Shown one piece after another: positions 10,337-20,476 of a stretch of DNA of 64,000 nucleotides (positions are counted from its first letter, which is position 1; each line of letters begins with the position of its first letter). Made by a program: the position numbers and the translations under genes. Location of the stretch: the NCBI GenBank assembly GCA_031213475.1, contig JARUPZ010000016.1, forward strand, positions 6,193,046 to 6,257,045, written 5' to 3'. Origin of the DNA: Nereocystis luetkeana (Eukaryota > Sar > Phaeophyceae > Laminariales > Laminariaceae). The notes under the pieces were generated by a model. It was not told the DNA's origin. It worked only from the letters and a program-made list of their open reading frames with translations, and did not search any database.

Positions 10337-10560
10337 GTGTTGCGAGTACTGAGAAAGGTAGCTGAAACGTCGGCGCGCTATCCCGAAGAGTATGCCCTCC
10401 ACTCGCTGAGAATAGGAAGTAAGTGTCTCGACGCCTGCGGCTGGCAGTGGCGTGCCGGAAGGAATCATACAGCGAGAAGGAAAGGTGGAAGTCCGATGAA
10501 TATAAGGTGTACACCCAGAACATTGCTGACGATGCGGGACATGCGTCGCGTAAACTGTTG
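10337..10560 (+). pseudogene. Tyrosine recombinase fragment of a second YR retrotransposon
   Basis: The frame from 10337 reads YPEEYALHSLRIG, which contains the HxxR box and resembles EEFALHSGRIG of the recombinase at 2283-3500. From 10477 another frame reads ERWKSDEYKVYTQN, the GRW...VY region with the catalytic Tyr. About 75 codons of the C-terminal catalytic domain remain, shifted by at least one indel. No RT or repeats accompany it. Confidence 0.72.
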
Positions 10561-11044
10561 ATAGTGGCTTGACAAGGGTTTACAAAGACAGCTATTAAAT
10601 TGATAGGTCAAAACACTGTGTCATGGGTTGGCGTACTGCCGTAGAAGTCTCGGACAAACCTCGGATGTGGCGGAGTACAATGCGATGGGCTTGGGCCGTT
10701 GTGTGTCTCAGACGTCCGAGAATTTGTACGGTAGAACCCACACATTATTAGTGACACATTATTAGTGAAGGGAGGGGTATGTATGCGTCCATGAGCAAAA
10801 TATGTGGGTATGACAGAGTGGAATGCTATAGCAATGCCAGCCAGCTTATCTCTCTGTCAGGCCACAGAAAGCCATTCATATACTAAGTACAAAGTCCAAT
10901 GTGCGATTCGAATGACACACAGCAGTAGCGGGCGCCCGCAACAATGTGTTGAGAAAAATTGCTTAGATCGGCACCAACAAAAAGAACAATGGTTTAAGAA
11001 ACACAAATCAACAACTAACTGCTGTTAGATGGACTCTTTATCCT
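10561..11044. other. No feature recognised
   Basis: Only short frames, and no repeat family I could match. Confidence 0.4.
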
Positions 11045-11338
11045 ATACAATGGACAGCGGTAGCCGGGGAGGCGAAAGACGCGTTGCTTATGGCCGCCGC
11101 AATATTTTTTATTGCGTATGCGCGACAGGTGGCCGCCGCACGGCTCGCCAGCGTTGTCAACGATATGCTACGTTCGTGCTGTGCATCCACTTATTTATGT
11201 ATGGATGCATGTCACGGCCACTCCCACGCGCGAGACTGTCAACGCTTGCTGCAAAATGCCTATTAATAGGGGGCTCTTGTACGGCGGGCTCGTCACCATC
11301 CAGTCTGGACGGCGTTTTTCCTCGCAGAAAGCTCTGAC
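11045..11338. repeat. Dispersed repeat R2, copy 1
   Basis: Homologous along its length to 46117-46412: GACAGCGGTAGC, GCCGCAATATTTT, TGTATGGATGCATGTCACGG, CACTCCCACGCGC, CTTGTACGGCGGGCTCGTCA and CCTCGCAGAAAGCTC in the same order. Short frames within it are not conserved between copies. Confidence 0.75.
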
Positions 11339-11544
11339 GACTCCGAATTAATATCGGGTTCATCAGAGAGGGCACTCATGATGTACGTAGACGCTGTACA
11401 CACCGCACACAGCACAGAACAAGGACAGCCCAGTGCATTTACATATGCATCAGCAAATATAGCGCAGCCCGCGTACCCAGTACCCAACGAAGGCTGATAG
11501 GCTTAACTTCGTACCAGGTACGCCTGAAGGGTAGCACAAATACT

Positions 11545-12090
11545 CCGAAGATTCGCACGGAGATACAATAGTGTGTGTGTTCTTCACATTAAACCGCTCT
11601 TTCTACCCGTCGACATCCAGCACATGCAGTGTCCGTGCCGATTCTTCAACCCTAAAAGAGATACAAGTTGCCTGGTATGTGGTTACAAAGCTACGCCACA
11701 GAGATACTGCGTTGCCACGTATGCAGTACGCCAAGCAGTAGGCAATGCAATCTGCAATGCCATGTTATCACACTAAATAGATAAGACAGGCACGACCTAC
11801 ACATTCCATTAAACATATAAACGAAAGGAAACAATCAAAGAGAAACAAAAACAAAGTAGACGAATCGAAAGAGAAGAAAAAAAAATGAAAGGAGAAATGA
11901 ACAAAAATAGAAGAAACAAACTGTCGTGCCCCCCCCCCCCCTCCCCCCGCAGGCGATGTGCCTTTGAAAAGAACGAGCTAAAAAGAAAAAGAAAAATACC
12001 ACCCTTGTAAACAGAGTGAGACACCAAGGGAAAAATAACCTAGGGAAACTAGCAGGCAAACCAAAGGAATCACCCCACGGTAGGGGTTGC
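11545..12090 (-). mobile_element. R1 copy, minus orientation
   Basis: Starts with the terminal block (GTCGACATCCAGCACA, GTCCGTGCCGATTCTTCAA, CAAAGCTACGCCACAGAG). It then runs through the A-rich complement of the T-rich core and a C-run (11931-11942) followed by CGCAGGCGATG. Confidence 0.72.
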
Positions 12091-12127
12091 ACGTTTTGGG
12101 CCAAAGGTTTCTGACCAATTGAGTTCC

Positions 12128-12316
12128 TTAACCCTCTTAGGACCCCAGTCCCGTTTTGGGGACAAATTACTTATAATTAGAGCGAATTGTCCCCACATAT
12201 GGGAGCGCGGTGCTAAAGGGTTTAACCCCTTTAGGACTGCAGTCCCGTTTAGGGGACAAATTGCTCAGAATTTGACTGGTTTGTCCCCAAAACGGGCTGC
12301 AGTCCTAAAAGGGTCA
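12128..12316. mobile_element. Two palindromic MITEs in tandem sharing one TTAA
   Basis: One copy spans 12128-12224 (partly decayed right arm). A second spans 12221-12316. The TTAA at 12221-12224 ends one and starts the other, as expected if the second inserted at the first one's target TTAA. Confidence 0.8.
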
Positions 12317-12509
12317 AGTGAGGAGCTACCAGTTTTAGGATGAAAAATTTAAGCGTATATATATTTCGTTTTAGGACTACTAGAGCATACAGGTGCCGGT
12401 CAAGTGGCACGAGAACGAATTTCTTCCAAGTTTTGTATCGGGTGAGATATTGAGCTCCTAATGTGAGGGGTTCAGGAACGTCTGGTGCAACCCTACTGTG
12501 GGATGGGTC

Positions 12510-13440
12510 AGAGCACAAAGCACCATCCAGGTAGCGGCAGCATTGTTGTTGTTGTTGTTGTTCTCACATTAACTCACAATTCAATGCAGTCGGTGGTCGC
12601 AGGACAGGCTCCAATAACTCTGGAGTGGTGGAAGAAATACCTCAAGTAAAAACAGAGGCAAAAACAAAAAACAAGCATACGCACTCCACCACTCACTGCG
12701 GACACCAGGGAAGCAAAAAGGAAACTATTAATAATAGCAGACAAAAACCTAAAAAAAAAGATGAAGCTAGGCAAAAAAAAACAGAACAAAACAAAAACAG
12801 ACGCAGATAGCAAAACGCAAAAAAAGGCAAAACGGACCATACTAACAAAGACAGAAAGATATTGTGGTTCGAGTTATATAGCCAGGCTCTCCCTGCTAGT
12901 CCGCCTGGTACGTTGCTACCCTGACTTCCGTCTTCGTCCTGCGTTGGTCAAAACTGTGTACATGGCATATATTCCATCATGGAGACATAAATCAATGGGA
13001 AAGCTGTCGTGCCTCTCCCCAGGGAATGTGGCGGGCACTTGAAAATAACGAGCCAACGAAAAGCAAAAACACCACCACTCATACCTCGTAAACTAGGAAT
13101 CAAGGGAACATATGTGGCAAATCAAGGCACAAAGCACCCTCAACGTAGCCGATGTCGTGCCTCTCCGCAGGGGGTGTGGCAGACACTTGAAAATAACGAG
13201 CCAACGAAAAAAACACTTTTTTTCAACAGAGTAAGACTAGAACCCAAGGAAAAATTACAGACAAGCCAAGGCACAAAGTAATCTCCAGGTAGCCGCAGGA
13301 GACGCACCGAGATACGTGACATCCATTCTTTGAAACAAAATAAAAAAAGGGAAACAAAAGAGAAAAAGTGCCTCCCCGCAGGGCATGTGGCAGACACGTG
13401 AAAACGACCAGCTAAGAAAAACCAATCCACTACTTAGGGT
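12510..13440 (-). mobile_element. R1 fragments with local tandem amplification
   Basis: Contains an R3 copy (12541-12649), then R1 pieces. The R1 block GTCGTGCCTCTCC-GCAGGG...CTTGAAAATAACGAGCC occurs at about 13005 and 13153 and in shortened form near 13365. The neighbouring AAGGCACAAAGCACCCTC block is repeated with it. This is an amplification of roughly 150 bp not seen in other R1 copies. Confidence 0.6.
12541..12649 (-). repeat. Dispersed repeat R3, copy 2
   Basis: Matches 8094-8200, including (GTT)n, GACAATTCAATGCAG-type and CTCTGGAGTGG segments. Written on the plus strand in the same sense, although the surrounding R1 is reversed. Confidence 0.65.
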
Positions 13441-13659
13441 CGACCTTAACGACGAGTGTTTTTCAGTTTGTTTCGGTATTTTCCCGAATTTCGGTATTTT
13501 CCCCGAAATGTTTTCGGGAAAAGCCGAAACACTTCACCCCCCCAAAAAGTCGCCCCGACGGTTTTAGGGGTTTTCAGGAAATTTAGGTACAAGGCCGTAC
13601 GGGATCGGGCAACCCCACCGCTCGAGCTGTGACACCACTCGCGAGTGCACAGAGCTGAC

Positions 13660-14639
13660 CAGGGATGCGTATTTCCTCACCCGGAACCCAAAAATTTCCG
13701 GGAAACAGCCTTTTTCAGCTTTTCCAAAAAATTCCCCCTATTTCCTCTCGTTCGAGGAAAAAAAGGCGTAATTTTGGGGGGGGGGACAAAAAATATCATC
13801 CCCGGGTGGCCCATGCACTACATAAAGCACAAGTATAAGATTCGTTCAGGCCTTCGGACAGACATTTTCGATCATTTTCACTCTACCGGCACCAGGTGCA
13901 CAGCAGTAGTAGCAGTTGCGCACAATGCAAGTACTTTAGTAAATGTTCATCGGTTTCAGTTGATTTTTAATTGTTCATGTCCTCGTTGATTTCGTCCTGC
14001 AGCAATTTGATACTGGAATAGTAGGACTACTACTGCCGTAGTACTGATAGCGATCTCTCATGTACGAATATACTTATGATATGTCGCGAGGTAAATCAGC
14101 AACACAAAGCGCAAAGCAGGAAGTGAGCAGTTACAGCAGTGCGCTGCTTCGTACGCGTGTAGCGATCGCGACCTTATCCGCGACTAGAAACTGTAAACAT
14201 GGACGCTGGACGCCTCAACGAAATCCCAGCGTCCCAGCTGCATCTGCGCCGAGTTCACCCTTTCCATTCGAATATGTCAGCTCATATATATGATTATATT
14301 TTATATTGTAAGCGCGGTGCGGTGCTCTTCGTAGCTCTGGGGCTGGCCATCGGATAAATCGACGACGGCGCTACGCCTGAACGCCATAGTATGCTACTCC
14401 GTCACAACGACACACAGCTGTTGTGTCCTGCGTGTGGCGTAGCTCTCGGTTGCCTGTGGGCGCCTACGTAGCGCTCTGCTCTGCTGCACAGCTTAGCAGC
14501 GTTTGAAAAAAAAAACGGGGGTTTGGAGGCGTTATTTGCCCGGGGATAGGGGACGCAAAGAATTTCCTCTGAAAAAAATTATTACCTCGTGCCCTATTAA
14601 TTTCGGGTAATTACCGCTACCGGGAAATACGCATCCCTG
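13660..14639. mobile_element. hAT-like non-autonomous DNA transposon (980 bp) with 8-bp TSD
   Basis: Terminal inverted repeats CAGGGATGCGTATTTCC start at 13660 and, in complement, end at 14639. The identical 8-bp GAGCTGAC flanks the element at 13652-13659 and 14640-14647. A CAGGG terminus with an 8-bp duplication is the hAT superfamily signature. No long ORF lies between the ends, so a transposase must come from elsewhere. The interior has stretches with repeated CCGAAA and GGGAAA near both ends. Confidence 0.9.
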
Positions 14640-14647
14640 GAGCTGAC

Positions 14648-15399
14648 AGGGGTCGTTCTTAAGGGTCTTTCGCAAGTCATGGCCGAACGCAGAAGGCGCA
14701 ATAGCTTTCTGGGCTCTCGTGGCCGAGTTCACAAGGTGACCGCACCGAGGTGGTTGACCGACTGAGCTCGGTGACGGCAATAATAGCTGAGACTTTGTCG
14801 CTTTGGGCAAGCGTTGGGCGTTGTTGCGTGACGAGTTGGTGATGGATTTCACTCCCCAAGGCACCGACACCTGCCTACGAGTCGGGCCGATGACTGTGGG
14901 GCGACCGCACGCATGGGTTCCGCGAGCGCAGCTGCTGTAGGGACGGTTCTGTGCCGGGTGGACGATTATTTCCCTAGCCAACGGAGGCACTTACTCGATA
15001 AGATTCAACCCTCGCTGAATTTGGTGAAATAAAATGCCGACGATGTATACCAGGTATCAAAAACGGGAAAAAACATGGTATTGAGCTTCCACATCAAAGT
15101 GACGTTTCTACAGACCAGGCGCCCGCTCTTTGTATGCAACAAAGGAAACAAATATTAGAGATCGGGAACACATGTACTAAAAACATGCGGTTTGTTGTCG
15201 TAAAAGCGCTATGCTTTGCTTTCAACCGTTTTCGGTCATTGGTCTTGCCTGTAGTGCGCCGCTCTATTGTGCTTCTACGTCATTGTTGAATCATTAGGCG
15301 TACTTGAGCACATGCGTCTACACATACATACATACACGTGTGTGGTTTCTTCCATTATTTTCACACGTCGAACCGTTATTTTTTTTTTGCGCTAATAAA
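14648..15399. other. No gene recognised
   Basis: Moderate GC, with short open frames on both strands (for example minus 14677-14990) but no known motif. One TACCAGGTA at 15048. Confidence 0.4.
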
Positions 15400-16330
15400 T
15401 CCTCTGTGATTTTCATTCAGTTTCGTTCGGTTTCTTTCTTCGATTGATAAGCCTTATTCAAGGAGTCGTGTGGCGTGGGTGGATGACGAGCCTGCTTTGC
15501 TTGTTTCGAATCGTCTGACGCCGAGGGGCCGGACATAGTTGACGAACGCAGGGCGGAGACGCCTAACAGGGTAGCAAGGTACCAGGCGGACTAGCAGGGA
15601 GTACCTGGCTCGTACCCCAAACTGCTGCCGCTACCTGGAGGGTGCTTTGTACTTTGGTTTGCCTGTTATTTTCCCCTTGGTTCTTAATCTCAATCTGTTG
15701 ACAACTAGTGGTGGTCTTCTTCTTTTCTTTTTTCCCAGCTCGTCCTTTCCAAGTGAATAACAGCCGGTCGTCCCGGTGGTTCAAGTGGTTAACCTCGAAT
15801 TCTACTTGTTTGAGTCCTGGGTTCGAGCCCCAGGTGGGTCGGACTTTGACTTATTTTGCAAAAATATAAATAAAAAAGGATTCAATTGTTGAGAGCGCCT
15901 TGCAGCGTGGGTAGGCACAATTCGATGCGAGTCGACGAGGGAAGAAAAGGCTGAAATCTTCTCGCGATAAAAATGAAGGCACGTACCGTAGCGGGAAGGG
16001 GGGAGAAGAGCCTGCTATGTGACCCCGGATCTGAGTTACGAGTTGGAAGGAGAGAGAGAAGAAGATGTGCGAAGATAATGAATGGGATGAGCAAAAAAAA
16101 AAAAAAAAAAAAAAAAAGTGTCTGTCACATCCCCTGCGGGGGGGGCACGACAGTTTGTTTCTTTTCTTTTATTCTTTTTTATTTTTACTCTTTCGATTTG
16201 TCTTTTTGTTACTTCTTTTTTTGTTCCCTTTGTTCTCTATTTCATAGGATGTGTATCTCGTGCCAGTTGTGCCTGTCGTGCTTGTCGTATCCAGTATGAT
16301 GAACATGGCATTGCATTGCGCACTCCTATT
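15400..16330 (+). mobile_element. R1 copy split by SINE D
   Basis: R1 sequence runs 15400-15764 and resumes at 16119 with GTGTCTGTCACATCCCCTGCGGGG. In the unbroken copy at 24540 the same text reads AAGTGTCTGCCACATCCCC. The SINE therefore landed inside R1, probably at AAGTG. Confidence 0.75.
15765..16118 (+). mobile_element. tRNA-derived SINE, copy D, full length
   Basis: The head shows TGGTTCAAGTGG (A box) and GGTTCGAGCCC (B box). The body matches copy C and ends in an uninterrupted A-run of over 20 bases (about 16095-16118). AAGTG occurs just before the head region and right after the tail, a possible short target duplication. The long pure tail suggests recent insertion. Confidence 0.88.
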
Positions 16331-16502
16331 AATACCTATTTTTCGCAAAAATATTGGGGTCATAAAAATTCAAATCTTATTAATAGTAATCACCTGGTAT
16401 GGACAGGGAAACGCCCCATAGAACAGACGGAAATATCTTTGTTTGTTGGAAAAATTTGTAACAAAGATTTATATTTTTTTTAGCTTCGCCACAAGAAAAC
16501 CA

Positions 16503-16725
16503 AGGTATAGGGTGTACAAAACGTTTATACGTTGGAATAACACTGTGTTCCTGTAACCCGTGAACCTGACCCGGTATATAGGCTGTCCATTCTACTTTGT
16601 TTGATAACCGAACTTTAACAACCTTACGCCTAGCTGAATTAGGTTTTCTAGGGGAACATACAAATACTTGTGAACAAATCCCCCTTTAACTTTTCTGGGG
16701 GCACCCACGAAGATCCACACTTATC
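16503..16725 (-). pseudogene. rps12: Organelle ribosomal protein S12 fragment
   Basis: The minus strand reads [18 protein letters not shown], then a YIPG block and LQEHSVI. These are the conserved core of S12, a small-subunit protein at the decoding centre. A GCPQK-like segment just upstream matches the preceding S12 region but is out of frame. The downstream half, where the GGRVKDLPGV region should be, is lost or scrambled. It is a relic within the organelle insertion, with no nuclear promoter or targeting sequence visible. Confidence 0.82.
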
Positions 16726-16796
16726 ACTTTCGTTTGTTTTTTCCCTTGACTTTTGTAAAACCATGGGTTGATATTTATTTGGTCTTGACATTATTA

Positions 16797-16875
16797 CCAA
16801 GGAGGGGAGTTAAACCCCTATCCCGTTAGGGACTGGAACCTAAACCCAGCGTGTATACCAATTCCACCATCTATC
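16797..16875 (-). pseudogene. Organelle tRNA-Leu(UAG) remnant
   Basis: The minus strand shows TGGTGGAATTGGTA (D-arm), an anticodon loop TTTAGGT giving UAG, a long variable arm as in leucine tRNAs and a T-arm with 5-bp stem. The 5' acceptor half no longer pairs with the 3' half. Confidence 0.7.
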
Positions 16876-16883
16876 TTAGCTTT

Positions 16884-18335
16884 TGGAGTCGAAGGGTTCG
16901 AACCTCCTGTAAGCCCTAGCGAGTAAGGGACGCCGAAATCGGGTTAAGGCATGCGCCCTAGAGTGCGCCGCAGGCAAAAAATAATCGGGTAAGGCACGCT
17001 GTAAGACATTTATTTGGCTTAAGTGCCATTTCATTATTTTAATGCCTTATGTGGCTAAGGTAAATGCCTTAGAAAATGCCATAGACGTGCCTTGCAGCCC
17101 TTTTTCACCCTAGCGCGCGTTTGATACGTAGAGGAGTGGACACATGGGTTAGGTACGGCAAATGCATCGCATGCGACAAGAGTCGGGCACGATTGAACTG
17201 CAAATACAGCAGCACAGTACAGTAGGATAAAATGCGCTTGTCTGAGTAGCCGTGAGTTATTGGGAACATCGTGCCAGGAACATCTCAATCAACGTCACAG
17301 CTTTCATTTTCATAGATACCCCAGCACAGCTCAACCTACATCAACCACAGTGCGGATGCGTGCATGCGTGCGTACACCGGCGGAAAGGGATATGTACAAC
17401 AGCAGCACAGCAACAGCGGGCTGTACGCGTTCAGCTTACCGCGGGGTGCTGTGGTCGACGGTAAGGTTATTCGTCTGTAGTGTATTCGTCGTATTATAAA
17501 CCGTCCTCTCCACCCAACTCCAGCATATATATATATCCAAGTTCGTTCGTACTCGTATGATAATGACTCAATTTCCCCTGAGGTCATGCTCATGTGCGAA
17601 TGAAAAAATTAGGATCCAGACACAGAGAAAGAAGAGGAAGCAAAAGAGACAGGCAAATCCAAATGTCTACTGGGACGAACTGTCTCAAGCGTCAGCAGAC
17701 AACAACATACAGACTCCTTTCTCCCGCCTCTGCCCCCCCAGAAGTGGAAACCTACTACGCGATGGGTTCGGGTTCGGGACCATCTTTTCTGGTGCCGCGC
17801 CGAATTCTGCTGTTGTGGCGCAAAAAAATGACCGTCAGCTCGAACAGATCGTTCTAGATGATATGTTGTCTGCTGCGCGCCAAACACGATGTTCACGGCC
17901 GAGAATAACACGCGTTCCATCATCGCCGATGATGGCTGAAAAAGCCACAGCTTTCGGACCAGGTCGAACCACAAGGGAAGTTGCTCCTTGTAGCTTAGCC
18001 AGAAGTCCCTAGAGACTCTCTGCAGATGGCTAACCGCTGACCTGGCTTTGAGCAGAGGGACAGAGCGACCTATGCTATGTGACCCCGAATCCTGTTTTCA
18101 GGGAGTTGGTGTCTAACGGCGTTATTTTGGTGCTCAAAACGTGCCTTAGTGCCCTTTTCGAGTTCAGGTACGTTGCCTTACGGGAGTAAGGCACGTAAGG
18201 CACGAAACAACGTCTAAGGCAGGGCTCTGCTGAAAGAGGCTCTGAGGCATTTTTTAAGGCATGACTTATTCGCTAGGGCCTAACCTCCGGTCCCCATACC
18301 AAAAACGGGCGCCTTACAAACTTGGCTAGACTCCA
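16884..18335 (-). pseudogene. Organelle tRNA-Gln(UUG), split by a transposon
   Basis: The 5' half lies at 18335 down to 18282 and the 3' half at 16907 down to 16884. Counting the duplicated AACCTCC once gives 71 nt. The acceptor stem TGGAGTC pairs perfectly with GACTCCA. The anticodon stem-loop (CCCGT, loop TTTTGGT, ATGGG) gives UUG, and the T-stem GGAGG/CCTTC pairs. The tRNA was intact when the transposon hit its T-arm. Confidence 0.85.
16908..18281. mobile_element. TIR transposon (hAT-like, non-autonomous) inside tRNA-Gln
   Basis: The ends carry inverted CCCTAGCGA-TAAG (left near 16914, right complement ending near 18279). AACCTCC is duplicated at 16901-16907 and 18282-18288. Both subterminal regions hold many copies of TAAGGCA or TGCCTTA (about 16950-17095 and 18140-18265), a pattern known for transposase-binding sites in hAT elements. 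The interior (17100-18100) has open frames on both strands but no transposase motif. Confidence 0.8.
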
Positions 18336-18353
18336 GTTATAAAACATTAAAAC

Positions 18354-18426
18354 TCGGTTTGGCAGGTATTGAACCTACATTGTTAGCTTCATGAGAACTA
18401 TGTTTTTCCATTTAAACTACAAACAG
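18354..18426 (-). pseudogene. Organelle tRNA-Met(CAU) copy
   Basis: The 73-nt cloverleaf has acceptor CTGTTTG/CAAACCG with one mismatch and an anticodon arm TAGTT-CTCATGA-AGCTA giving CAU. The T-arm GTAGG-TTCAATA-CCTGC is intact. It could fold, but in this context it is taken as a relic. Initiator, elongator and modified-Ile types cannot be separated here. Confidence 0.75.
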
Positions 18427-18532
18427 TCGTACTATCCTGCACTTTTAGTACCATCTTATAAAAAAGCATAAACAAACGAGTTTGTCTACCAGGTATGCTT
18501 TTTTACAATTTTTAATTTTTTGTTTAACCCAT

Positions 18533-18630
18533 TTAACCCTTTTAGAACCGCACTCCCATATTTGGGGACAAAATACTTTAACTATAAGTAGTTTATCCCC
18601 AAAACGGCACTGGGGTCCTAAAAGGGTTAA
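18533..18630. mobile_element. Palindromic MITE inside the organelle insertion
   Basis: TTAACCCTTTTAGAACCGCA at the left and the complementary GGTCCTAAAAGGGTTAA at the right. A TTAA sits at each end. It splits organelle sequence, so it is younger than that transfer. Confidence 0.85.
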
Positions 18631-18904
18631 AAAGCGGGAAAATCTTTGTACACGTGGTTTACTTTTAGGTAATACAGTTGGAAATAAAGCTGCTGAATTA
18701 GGGTATGATTTTTCTTGGGTCTGGGATAAATAAGGGGCGTAGAGGGGTTTTAAGAGGACTCGGTAAACAGAAAAGGGATTAAAATTACTCTTTTGTCCAT
18801 CAGTACACGCTCCCCTCACAATGGGTGTCGCCCTGTTAATGTTCGTAAAAAAATCGTACAAAACGTAAAGAAAGTGTCTATTAATAGATAAATTAAAGTT
18901 TGAA

Positions 18905-20285
18905 GGAGTGTGCACTTACTCGTACTGCATACATACGCGGCAACGTTATATCTGTGTGTGTACTTCACATTAAACAGTTCTTTCTACCCGTCGACATCCA
19001 GCACAACCAGTGCCCGTGCCGATTCTTTAATCCTAAAAGAGATACCAGGGTACAAGTTATATGGTCACAAAGCTACGCCACAGAGATAGATACTACGTTG
19101 CCACGTATGCCGTAAGCACAGCAGCAGTGGGCAATGCAATGTCATGTCATCATCATGTCATCATACTACAGGGATACGACAGGTATGACATACACATTCT
19201 ATGAAATAGAGAAACGAAACGAAACAAAATCAAAGAGAAAACAAAAACAAAGTACACAAATAGAAAGAGAAAAATAAATCAAATTCAAGAAAACTAGAAG
19301 AAACAATCTGTCGTGCCCCCCCCCTCCCGCAGGCGAGGTGGCCAACACTTGAAAAATAACAAGCTGAAAAAACAAAACAAAAAAACACCACTTTGTTTTT
19401 TTTTCCTCATCTTATTCATTATCTTCGCACATCTTCTCTCTCTCCTTCCAACTCGTAACTCAGATCCGGGGTCACATAGCAGGCTCTTCTACCCCCTTCC
19501 CGCTACGGTACGTGCCTTCATTTTTATCGCGAGAAGATTTCAGCCTTTTCTTCCCTCGTCGGCTCGCATCGAATTGTGCCTACCCACGCTGCAAGGCGCT
19601 CTCAACAATTATTGAATCATTTATATTTTTATTTTTGCAAATAAAGTAAAATTTCCGACCCACCTGGGGCTCGAACCCAGGACTCAAACAAGTAGAATTC
19701 GAGGTTAACCACTTGAACCACCGGGGCGACCACTGCTTGTAAACAGACTAAGACAAAGAACCAAGAGAAAAATACCGAAGGGAAAGTAACAGGTAGAGCA
19801 CCCTCCAGGTAGCGGCAGCAGTTTGTGGTACGAGTAGTATAGCCAGGTTCTCCCTGCTAATCCGCCTGGTACCTTGCTACCCAGACTGCCGTCTCCGCCC
19901 TGCGTTCGTCGACTATGCCCTGCCCCTTGGCGTCAGACAATACGAAACGAGCAGAGCAGGTTCGTCATCCAACCACGCCACACGACTCTTTCAATACGGC
20001 TTATCAATAATAAAAGGAAGAGCAAGAAATAAAATGAAAATCACGGAGAATCAGCGCAAGAAAGAAAAAACCAAAACAAAAAGAGAAAACAAGGGAAGAC
20101 CACGTTCGAAGCAGCTGCACCAGTAGGTGGCACTATTAAAGTAGTAGTATGGTCTGTGGCATAGCTTTGTGACCACAGAACTTGTATCTCTTCTAGGGTT
20201 GAAGAATCGGCACGGACACTGGTTGTGCAGGATGCCGACTGGTAGGAAAAACGGTCCAATGTGAAGAATACACACACATCCAGCA
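18905..20285 (-). mobile_element. R1 element with long terminal inverted repeats, split by SINE E
   Basis: The left end (18952-19090) and right end (20145-20280) are inverted copies of each other. Both carry the CAGCACAACCAGTG-type and GTCCGTGCCG blocks, CTACGCCACAGAGAT and the complement. Without the SINE the element is about 1.05 kb. Its middle matches the complement of 24080-24890. No transposase ORF is seen. This copy shows that R1 is a TIR or foldback element. Confidence 0.72.
19396..19731 (-). mobile_element. tRNA-derived SINE, copy E, nested in R1
   Basis: Minus-strand head at 19731-19658 with A and B boxes, body as in copy C, tail as a short T-run at 19396. ACCACT occurs immediately left and right, a likely target duplication. 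The interrupted R1 text is seen whole in other copies. Confidence 0.85.
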
Positions 20286-20476
20286 CAACCGATGTCCGTG
20301 CCGGTTCTTTAATTCTAGAGATACTTCGGCCTGCCCCGTCCTTGGGGTGGGCCGAGGAAGTCCGCCAGGACCTGCAGCGGTCTAGCGACAGTCACACGAA
20401 CATCGAACCTAGCTAGGTAGAGAGGGAACCTTGCGCGGTCCGGCTGGTGGCCTGCTCGCTTTAGGGACCGCGTGGG

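Larger units (their letters stand above)
16480..18740 (-). other. Organelle-derived DNA insertion (NUMT/NUPT), later interrupted
   Basis: AT-rich DNA carries an rps12 remnant and three tRNA remnants (Leu-UAG, Gln-UUG, Met-CAU) all on the minus strand, an arrangement of organelle genes. It is interrupted by a TIR transposon (16908-18281) and a palindromic MITE (18533-18630). The plus-strand frame ending at 18733 (GLLLGNTVGNKAAELGYDF) looks like another organelle gene piece that I cannot name. Whether the source is mitochondrial or plastid is not resolved. Boundaries are approximate. Confidence 0.8.

Noticed and set aside
14532..14990. 152-aa minus-strand ORF
   Set aside because: Part lies inside the hAT-like element end and part outside. 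It crosses the target duplication, so it cannot be an ancestral gene.
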